Shown here in pieces: positions 44,796 to 51,744 of a DNA stretch of 64,000 nt. Under the pieces are notes generated by a model. That model was given only the letters and a program-made list of their open reading frames with translations. It made no database searches and was not told the DNA's origin. Every line of letters begins with the position of its first letter. The stretch's first letter is position 1. This DNA comes from Acinetobacter sp. ANC 4558 (GTDB lineage Bacteria; Pseudomonadota; Gammaproteobacteria; Pseudomonadales; Moraxellaceae), in contig NZ_NEGH01000001.1 of NCBI RefSeq assembly GCF_002135375.1, positions 363,442 through 427,441 on the forward strand. Reading direction: 5' to 3'. The position numbers and the translations under genes are program-made.

Positions 44796-45541
44796 ATGCA
44801 AATGGGATTCGCAGTTCATAACGCCCCCACTGATCATGGTGGGATTATTCCAGCAACACAAATGAAAAACTCTCAAATGGGAAATTTATTTGTATGAGCT
44901 GGTGATGGGTACTTTTGTCCAAAATGTAAAACATGGTCTACTGTTAATAAGAGTCATGATCATGTCATTTTTGACGGCAAGATTGTTGCATATGCAGGTG
45001 ATAAATTAACCTATGGTGCAAGGATTTTACCTCAGCAAAGTCATGTTGCTGGTGATAAAGAGAACTCTTATGGAGGTTCTACTTTGTCAAATTTAAAACT
45101 CATCAATTCAAAAGAACATTTAAATAATAATTTTATTTCAAAAGAGCAATATGAACATTTTTATGTGGAGAATTATAAAACAAATATATTTGTACAGCAT
45201 AAGGCGATAATTAGTGCGAATGAGCAAAAAATAAAGGTGTTGGTATATTACGAATGCGCTCAGGAGCTGTTAGCTACTTTTTGAATTACAAAATCACTGG
45301 TCATAAATTATTTGTTAGTGCTTCGATAAATGCGTATCTTTTATCTAATGATGTGATGTTAAAGTTTATCCTTTTGGCAAAGTAATTATATCAAGAGAAG
45401 GTCAGGTTTATACTACCAAACTATTGGAGAAGAACGAGGGATGTTGGAATACGGATGAATACAAATCCATCCCTAAAATTAAAAGCAATTATGCAGTCCA
45501 AGCTTGGCTTATGTCACGGATATTCGAGTTTTGGAAGAGAT
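44796..45541 (+). pseudogene. PAAR-domain protein remnant and unassigned out-of-frame tail
   Basis: From ATG 44796 one frame encodes a PAAR-type protein: T-D-H-G-G-I-I, then A-G-D-G-Y-F-C-P-K-C and Y-A-G-D-K-L-T-Y-G-A. PAAR proteins tip type VI secretion spikes and carry effectors. An in-frame TGA (44895-44897) interrupts it at the position where family members probably have Arg. The frame ends at 45284; coding-like sequence then continues in a second frame (to 45385) and a third (from about 45361 to TAA 45541-45543). The last frame ends on TAATG of cas6f and may belong to a different gene, possibly cas7f. I cannot place the junction. Confidence 0.7.
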
Positions 45542-45542
45542 A

Positions 45543-46157
45543 ATGAACTATTACATTGAAGTGACATTAATGGAAAATGAAAAATTTTCCCCTTATGGAT
45601 TGTGGTCACAACTTTATCTTCAATTACATCTTGCTTTGGTCGAAGTTAAAAATGCTGACAATAAAGTAAACATTGGATTCTCATTCCCTCAATATCATTT
45701 TCATTAAGATAAAGGGGTAGGGTTTATTGGTACAAAATTACGTTTATTTACTGAGTCTGAATGTGATTTAAAAAAATTAGATATTCGAAAATGGTTGCAG
45801 TATAAAGACTTAGACTTAAATGATTATGTACATATCACTTTGATTCGTGAAGTACCTAGTGATATTAAGGATTATGCCATTTATAAGCGTAAACAAGTCA
45901 AAACCAATGCACAATGTTTGGCACGTTATCGTACAAAACGTGGGGATATTGGCTTTGATGAAGCATTAGCTAGATATAGCAATATCGTTACAACAAGGAA
46001 TTTGCCTTATATCGAAATGAAAAGTTTGAGCACTTCAGATCAGCAAAGTGAAAAACGTTTTAAATTGATTATAGAAAAGCAATTGGCAGAAAAATCTGAA
46101 ACTCAGGTTTTTAGTACTTATGGATTAAGTTCGGTATCATTTGTACCTGAATTTTAA
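45543..46157 (+). pseudogene. cas6f: cas6f (csy4), type I-F CRISPR RNA endonuclease, one in-frame stop
   Basis: The frame from ATG 45543 would encode 204 residues, the right size for Cas6f. It aligns by eye with P. aeruginosa Csy4: MNYYIEV start, Q-L-H-L-A-L-V with H29 at the catalytic position, I-G-F-S-F-P, an arginine-containing helix, L-P-Y-I-E-M-K-S-L-S-T, and the ending S-T-Y-G-L-S...F-V-P-E-F. A single TAA at 45705-45707 interrupts it; all the rest is in one frame. The enzyme normally cuts I-F repeats 3' of the hairpin. A CRISPR remnant follows 130 bp downstream in the same orientation; no other intact cas gene is present. Confidence 0.88.
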
Positions 46158-46287
46158 CCCAATATTTTTATACTCTTTAACAGCTTAATAAAATCAATAA
46201 GTTATGATAGTAGTTTAAAAATTGGGTCTTTTAGAAGATTTAAGGGTTAAATTACTGTTATAACTTTATTTTTTCGTTAAAATCAGT

Positions 46288-46435
46288 GTTCACTGCCGTA
46301 TAGGCAGCTTAGAAATTCACGGACAGGATACACGGCAGCTATTAGTCATTCACTGCCGTATAGGTAGCTTAGAAAATTTGGGTTAGTCGTTGTTGTTTTA
46401 TTAACTTGTTCACTGTCGTACGGTGATAGTTGTAA
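46288..46435 (+). CRISPR. Type I-F mini-array: three repeats, two 32-bp spacers
   Basis: Repeats occupy 46288-46315, 46348-46375 and 46408-46435, exactly 60 bp apart, giving 28-bp repeats and 32-bp spacers as in type I-F. Repeat 1 begins GTTCACTGCC and ends CTTAGAAA, identical to the standard I-F repeat, with the CTGCC/GGCAG hairpin that Cas6f recognises. Repeat 2 differs at two positions (first base A; GGTAG, still pairing through a wobble). Repeat 3 keeps GTTCACTG but loses the hairpin and the 3' end. The order of decay fits a leader on the cas6f side, where the 130-bp AT-rich sequence lies. Confidence 0.92.
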
Positions 46436-47032
46436 ATTGCAGAAAATAGCTTAAGTGTGATGTTGGCATGAGACTTATTGGTTTGTGATATTTTGGTATG
46501 TTTATCAACTACCATTTCCATGGTTATATCTGTAATTTTTAAATGATGCCAATCTTTTAAATACAGATTCATACCTCTGTCATATACAGCGACTGTATTG
46601 GGTTTTAGCCCTGATTTAGCTTTAATTTTTAATACAGTCGGAATTTACTGATGATTATGACGTTCCTGAGAAACCTTTTGACGTAACTGTTCTTTTTTGT
46701 CATTAGGGTTTATCCCATGGGACATTTCTAAAAGATACTCAGTTGCTTTTTGCCGTGCAGTCTCTGGCATGTAAACTCAATGATCTCCAATAGTTATACG
46801 ACAGGGAACACCATTGGGCATCTTCTTTTCAACGGTATATACGAGAGAATGGCGTGTAGCTTTACTAACAAAATCAATCAGCCTGAGGTCATGAAAAACA
46901 GTTTTTCTCAGAGGAAAAATCAAAACAATATTATTTTGATTTTTTTAAGGTTTCTTCTACATGTGAATCATTTAGTTGTTTAATCAAATTTTTAACGAAC
47001 GAAAGGGTAATAAATACTTTTTTATTAGTCAT
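46425..47032 (-). pseudogene. Phage/island tyrosine integrase remnant (arm-binding and core-binding domains)
   Basis: Reading from ATG 47032 leftwards gives an arm-type DNA-binding domain (MTNKKVFITLSF..., then F-H-D-L-R-L-I-D-F-V-S-K and V-P-C-R-I-T-I-G) and a SAM-like core-binding domain (N-T-V-A-V-Y-D-R-G...I-T-D-I-T-M-E-M-V...L-F-S-A-I-Y-N-Y). It is broken by TAA at 46933-46931, a probable one-T insertion in the T run near 46915-46920, TGA at 46779-46777 and TAA at 46647-46645. The catalytic R-H-R-Y domain is absent: homology stops at about 46425-46430, inside the last CRISPR repeat. Confidence 0.85.
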
Positions 47033-47171
47033 TGTTCATTTACTAACAGCATTAGCTGAATAAGTAATTAAATCTTTGGTATACATGGAGTATACAAAGC
47101 GCTAGAAAATGAAAGTTGATTTGGTGGGGATTTTTGAAATTTTGTTGGTGAATGTTGAAAAACAATAACTT

Positions 47172-47360
47172 AAAGCACTCCGATGATGCCGCTGCATGTC
47201 ATTACCCTTGAACCCGAAGAGTTCAAGGTGGACGCGACGCATACTTGCTGGGTTTCCCACACGAAGATGGGCATACGCTCTAAATATACAGAACACAATC
47301 CATAAGTTTAAGTATCGGCTCAGGGGAATTTGACCCGCTGGCGAACATCTCAGAGTTACA
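47172..47360 (-). ncRNA. ssrS: 6S RNA
   Basis: On the minus strand the sequence follows gammaproteobacterial 6S RNA. The 5' arm reads CTCTGAGATGTTCGCCAGCG, then CCCCTGAGCCGAT; the conserved 3' part has CACCTTGAACTCTTCGGGTT, then CAAGGG, and the closing arm GCGGCATCATCGGAGT. 6S RNA folds into a long hairpin with a central bubble that mimics an open promoter and binds sigma70 RNA polymerase in stationary phase. Ends are approximate. A 64-codon frame that crosses this gene is spurious. The integrase remnant lies 140 bp beyond its 3' end. Confidence 0.9.
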
Positions 47361-47619
47361 TTTAGTATAACGAATAAATAAGAGATGTAAAATCCTTATA
47401 CGCTTAAAGCGCATCAGAATTAGTATTATTTGCGCAATATTTAAACAATTTATATTTCATTTGATATATGCGTGTAAAACTAGAAAAATTACATTTTAAA
47501 ATATAAATATTATAATAATAAATCATTTATTTTGCTAAGATTTAATGAGATTTTAATAACTGATATTTAATTATATTTACCTAAATAATTCATTAAATTC
47601 TTATAAGGTGATTGTTGCC
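47361..47619. other. Intergenic region between ssrS and poxB
   Basis: These AT-rich 260 bp must hold the divergent promoters of ssrS and poxB. No further gene or repeat is apparent. Confidence 0.5.
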
Positions 47620-49341
47620 ATGACAAACTTAAAAAAAGTATCTGACATACTTGTCAATGTATTAGAACAGGCGGGAGTTAAACATTGTTATGGGGTGGTA
47701 GGAGATACACTCAACTTTGTTACAGAATCAATTTATCAAAGCTCGATTGAATGGATTCATATGCGTCATGAAGAGGCGGGTGCATTCGCTGCGGGTGCAG
47801 AAGCTTTTGTTGCAGATCGGTTAACTGCTTGTGCGGGTTCTTGTGGACCTGGAAGTTTGCATTTTATTAATGGTATTTTTGAAGCACATCGAAATAATGC
47901 TCCTGTTATTTTAATTGCAAGTCAATTGGCAAGTGAAAATTTAGGAACAGGCTTTCCACAAGAAGTGGACGTTTTATCGATATATAAAGAATGTTCGGTA
48001 TTTTGTCAGCAATTGACAGATCCGAAGCAGGCAAGACGTGTTTTTACTCAAGCATCTCAAGCAGCAATAAATAAAAAAGGAGTTGCTGTTATTGTCTTAC
48101 CTGTAGATGTGAGCAAGGCCTTAGTGCAGGACAATGATGCAATTAAAGTTTGGCAAGCAAATCCTGTATTAAAACCAAATGATGATGAATTAAAGCAGAT
48201 TGTTCAGTTAATTGAGCAAGGGGAAAAAATTGGTATTTATGCAGGGATTGGATGTCAATATGCACATGATGAATTGGTGCAACTTGCCGAACTTTTAAAA
48301 GCGCCTGTTGCACACTCTTCACGTGCAAAAGATTTCGTAGAATATCAAAATCCATATAATGTTGGAATGACGGGTATGTTTGGTAATAAAGGCGCATTTG
48401 ATATGATCAAAAGCTGCGATACTTTATTATTATTAGGTTGTGGATTTGCATGGTCACAATTTTACCCTGAACATACGAAAATAATTCAAATTGATCATGA
48501 TGCGACTCAATTAGGTTTACGCCATCCGATTGAATTTGGTGCAGTGGGTGCAATAAAAGATACGATTCAAGCATTATTGCCATTATTAAAGCCTCGGTCA
48601 GACCGTGCATTTTTAGAGCATCATGTGGAATTGTATTGCCAATCGATTCGAAAATTAGACGCACGTGCCGTTATTGAAAAAACGGGACCTATTCATCCCC
48701 AATATTTGGTTGAATTAATTGATAATTATGCAAAAGATGATGCTATTTTCACATCCGATGTAGGTTCTGCAATGGTTTGGATGAGTCGTCATATTCATGT
48801 TAATGGTCAGCGTCGAACCCTCACCAGTTTAAAGCACGGTACAATGGCAAATGCAATGCCACAAGCTTTAGGTTTACAAAAAGCATTTCCAAATCGACAG
48901 GTCATTTCAATTTCTGGAGATGGCGGTTTAACCATGTTATTGGGTGATTTATTAACGGCATATCAAGAAAAATTACCCATTAAAATTTTTGTTTTAAATA
49001 ATGGTGCCCTTGATTTTGTGGAGTTAGAGCAAAAAGGTGAAGGTTTGATCAATCGGTATACTGATTTGCATAATGGTGATTTGGCGATGATTGCTAAGGG
49101 TATGGGTTTTTATGCAGAAACCATTGAACATGGAGCTGATTTAGATGCGGCTGTGAAAGCATGCTTGTCATATGATGGTCCAGCACTATTAAATGTTAAG
49201 ACCAGCCCAAATGAGTTAATTGTTCCTCCAACGATTGCAACGGATAATGTTTCGAGCATGGCGCTGTATAGTGCAAAAGCCATACTTGAAGGTAAATATT
49301 CTGATGTGGCACATTTAATAGAGGATAACCTTCGCTCTTAA
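47620..49341 (+). CDS. poxB: Pyruvate dehydrogenase (ubiquinone), PoxB
   Basis: ATG 47620 gives 573 residues; AAGGTGA at 47605-47611 is correctly spaced for it and covers the alternative GTG 47608. The protein is a ThDP enzyme with the V-G-D-T-L-N-F start, catalytic E in M-R-H-E-E-A-G-A-F-A-A-G, FAD-binding middle domain, and ThDP motif S-G-D-G-G-L-T-M-L-L-G...L-N-N-G near residue 435. PoxB oxidatively decarboxylates pyruvate to acetate and CO2 at the membrane and reduces ubiquinone, mainly in stationary phase. It stands alone, beside ssrS. Confidence 0.9.
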   Translation: MTNLKKVSDILVNVLEQAGVKHCYGVVGDTLNFVTESIYQSSIEWIHMRHEEAGAFAAGAEAFVADRLTACAGSCGPGSLHFINGIFEAHRNNAPVILIASQLASENLGTGFPQEVDVLSIYKECSVFCQQLTDPKQARRVFTQASQAAINKKGVAVIVLPVDVSKALVQDNDAIKVWQANPVLKPNDDELKQIVQLIEQGEKIGIYAGIGCQYAHDELVQLAELLKAPVAHSSRAKDFVEYQNPYNVGMTGMFGNKGAFDMIKSCDTLLLLGCGFAWSQFYPEHTKIIQIDHDATQLGLRHPIEFGAVGAIKDTIQALLPLLKPRSDRAFLEHHVELYCQSIRKLDARAVIEKTGPIHPQYLVELIDNYAKDDAIFTSDVGSAMVWMSRHIHVNGQRRTLTSLKHGTMANAMPQALGLQKAFPNRQVISISGDGGLTMLLGDLLTAYQEKLPIKIFVLNNGALDFVELEQKGEGLINRYTDLHNGDLAMIAKGMGFYAETIEHGADLDAAVKACLSYDGPALLNVKTSPNELIVPPTIATDNVSSMALYSAKAILEGKYSDVAHLIEDNLRS

Positions 49342-49606
49342 AAAGAAGATTAGAACGGGGATATGACGACCTCAGAATAAAGTTGATTTATCCTGAGTTT
49401 TATTTAAGTTTTTTCTCTAAGAAGGTGATATAAATTTAATATTGTATTAAGTTCATATTATTGTGAATGATTAAAAAAAGCCCAATTTGTTTCCAAATTG
49501 GGTTTCTCGAAATGCGCTCGTATTATGTTTTTTCTTTAAGTTTATGATCTCAATGTTAAAAATAAATGACGCTTTTAGTTTAAATAGCAATCAACATAAT
49601 TCAACA
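49342..49606. other. Convergent intergenic region between poxB and coq7
   Basis: The region contains the bidirectional terminator at 49477-49505 and no gene. Confidence 0.6.
49477..49505 (-). terminator. Bidirectional terminator, strongest for coq7
   Basis: CCCAATTTG (49481-49489) and CAAATTGGG (49494-49502) form a 9-bp stem with a TTTC loop. On the minus strand the hairpin is followed by CTTTTTTT, a strong terminator for coq7; on the plus strand TTTCT follows. Confidence 0.85.
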
Positions 49607-50242
49607 TTAAATGTAATAACTGGTTTTGGTCATTAGCTTTGAAATTGCTGTCATGGTTATACGTACAGGGAAAGGCAAGTCAACACCACCAGCTTTGAGT
49701 GCGGTATCACGATGATGAAGTTCATCTTCATTCATTTGCTCTAATATTTTTAAAGAACGTTGATCTTGTTCAGGTAATTGTTGAATATGATCAATTAAAT
49801 GCAAGCTCACTTGTCTTTCAGTTTCCGCAACAAAACCTAAACTGTATTTATCTCCTGCAATTCCAGCTAAGGCACCCATACTGAAGGATAATGAATACCA
49901 AATTGGATTTAATAGACTGGGTAAACTATCGAGTTCTTGAAGACGGTCTTCACACCAAGCAAGGTGATCTTGTTCTTCTATTGCAGCTTTTTCCATTTCA
50001 AGACGTACATTGGGTAGCTTGGCTGTCAATGCTTGTCCATGATAAAGCGCTTGTGCGCAAACTTCACCACTATGATTAACGCGCATTAGCCCTGCTACAT
50101 GTCGCGCATTGCTCACAGAAAGTTGAGCATTTTGATCATTTCCTGGGTTTTCACGATGTGCAGAAGTCGCACCAGGCACTAGACTGCGTAATGCTTGGTC
50201 GAACGACTGAATCAGCTTATCGACACCCGTATATTGACGCAT
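49607..50242 (-). CDS. coq7: Demethoxyubiquinone hydroxylase Coq7
   Basis: This 211-residue diiron protein has the Coq7 four-helix bundle with iron ligands in N-H-S-G-E-V-C-A-Q, A-I-E-E-Q-D-H-L-A-W-C and M-N-E-D-E-L-H-H-R-D-T-A. It adds the last hydroxyl group in ubiquinone biosynthesis and replaces UbiF in Acinetobacter and many pseudomonads. It starts 4 bp from the end of the upstream MFS gene on the same strand, so they are probably co-transcribed. Confidence 0.93.
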   Translation of the reverse strand: MRQYTGVDKLIQSFDQALRSLVPGATSAHRENPGNDQNAQLSVSNARHVAGLMRVNHSGEVCAQALYHGQALTAKLPNVRLEMEKAAIEEQDHLAWCEDRLQELDSLPSLLNPIWYSLSFSMGALAGIAGDKYSLGFVAETERQVSLHLIDHIQQLPEQDQRSLKILEQMNEDELHHRDTALKAGGVDLPFPVRITMTAISKLMTKTSYYI

Positions 50243-50246
50243 GAGA

Positions 50247-51566
50247 TTAATCCTCCAAAGAGACGTGTGCAGTTTTTAATAAAAATTTTAGTCGAGTGAG
50301 TAACCAGATTGAGAAAATAGCACTTAAAATAGCTGTAATACAAAACAGTATTTTAATATTGATACTAAGTACACTTAAAATGATAATTGAAAATATAGCC
50401 GAACTTACCATAAAAATGGCATTTAAAATATTATTTGCAGCCACGACCCGTGCACGATGTGATCGAGGGGCATAGGCTTGCATCATTGCATAGAGTGGAA
50501 CGATGTAAAAACCACCACTAATCCCCAATAGAGTCACTGCAAGGAGGACATGGTAATACGCACCACCATGTTGGAATAATTGACTTAAACCTAATAAACT
50601 CTCTAAATGTTGTGGAATAAAGTGTAAGCTGATTGCTAAATATAAGGCAAAAATAGTTAGACCTATTGCGCCAATAGGTACCATTCGGATATTGACTTCA
50701 GTGCCACCAATTTTACGACACAGTAATGAACCTACGCCAATTCCAACAGAAAATAAGGTGAGTAATAAAATGACGACATTTTCATTGCCATGTAAATTTT
50801 CAAGTGTCATTTGAGGAATTTGGGTTAAATATGTTGCACCATAAAACCAATACCACGAATTACCTAATAAAATAGTAAAGATTAAGGGTAAATTTTTAGC
50901 GTATCGAATCGTTTGAAAGCTTGTTCTAAAAAAGTTCCAATCAACTTGAATATGGGGTGCTGTAACAGGTTGTTTTAAAATAAATCGACTAGAAATATAG
51001 CCTAAAATGGCGATGGTTAAAACTGTAGTACTGATCCAAATTAAGTTACTTCCAAAAGTAGAAATGACTGTACCCCCTAAAATCATTCCAATTAGAATCG
51101 CCAAAGATGTGCCTGACTGAAATAGAGCATTACCCGACATTAATTCATTAGATTTCAAAATTTCAGGCAAAATGGCATATTTTATTGGTCCAAAAAAAGT
51201 GGAGTGCGTGCCCATTAAAAATAATGCGAATAATAAAATCCAGATATTGGCCAATAAAAAGCCAATTGTCCCAATGATCATGATGATGATTTCAAGGATT
51301 TTAATGCCTCGAATTAACTGAGATTGTTCATATTTATCTGCAATTTGGCCTGCAGTCGCTGAAAAAATAAAGTAGGGTAAAATAAATAGAAGCGCAGCAA
51401 AATTATTAAGCATACTCACGTCGTTAATTTGCTGCTGAATGAGTCCATAAGTAATGACTAAGAGTAAAGCTTGTTTAAAGACGTTGTCATTCAATGCACC
51501 GAAAAACTGGGTAAGAAACATCGGTAAAAAACGACGTGTACGGAGTAAATGCTCATTTTTTTCCAT
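50247..51566 (-). CDS. MFS transporter, LplT-like (lysophospholipid transport)
   Basis: This 439-residue, 12-helix MFS protein opens with R-F-L-P-M-F-L-T-Q-F-F-G-A-L-N-D-N-V-F-K, the signature of the LplT family, and has A-T-A-G-Q-I-A-D-K-Y-E in loop 2-3. LplT flips lysophospholipids inward for re-acylation by Aas. In some bacteria transporter and acyltransferase are fused; here no acyltransferase domain is present or adjacent. It lies 4 bp upstream of coq7. Substrate by family resemblance only. Confidence 0.8.
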   Translation of the reverse strand: MEKNEHLLRTRRFLPMFLTQFFGALNDNVFKQALLLVITYGLIQQQINDVSMLNNFAALLFILPYFIFSATAGQIADKYEQSQLIRGIKILEIIIMIIGTIGFLLANIWILLFALFLMGTHSTFFGPIKYAILPEILKSNELMSGNALFQSGTSLAILIGMILGGTVISTFGSNLIWISTTVLTIAILGYISSRFILKQPVTAPHIQVDWNFFRTSFQTIRYAKNLPLIFTILLGNSWYWFYGATYLTQIPQMTLENLHGNENVVILLLTLFSVGIGVGSLLCRKIGGTEVNIRMVPIGAIGLTIFALYLAISLHFIPQHLESLLGLSQLFQHGGAYYHVLLAVTLLGISGGFYIVPLYAMMQAYAPRSHRARVVAANNILNAIFMVSSAIFSIIILSVLSINIKILFCITAILSAIFSIWLLTRLKFLLKTAHVSLED

Positions 51567-51744
51567 GATAAAACTACTTCATTTTAAAATTATTAAGAAT
51601 TGTCACTAGTTAGTGTAATTAAATCAAAATCAGGTATGATATTTAAGGAACTTCTTCAAAGAAAGATTTGTATTTATATAAAAATTTGTGTTTTTATTCA
51701 TATTTGAATTTCCATCAGAACTAATTAGTTAATATCGAGTTTGT

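Noticed and set aside
45543..47032. Possible CRISPR-associated Tn7-like transposon (type I-F3)
   Set aside because: A cas6f next to a short array with a degenerate last repeat fits such elements, but there is no tnsA, tnsB, tnsC or tniQ, no end repeats were seen, and the integrase is of tyrosine type.
47102..47296. 64-codon minus-strand frame that could be read as a protein
   Set aside because: It lies within and beyond the 6S RNA gene and its codons read the conserved RNA sequence; homologous 'hypothetical proteins' would be annotation artefacts.
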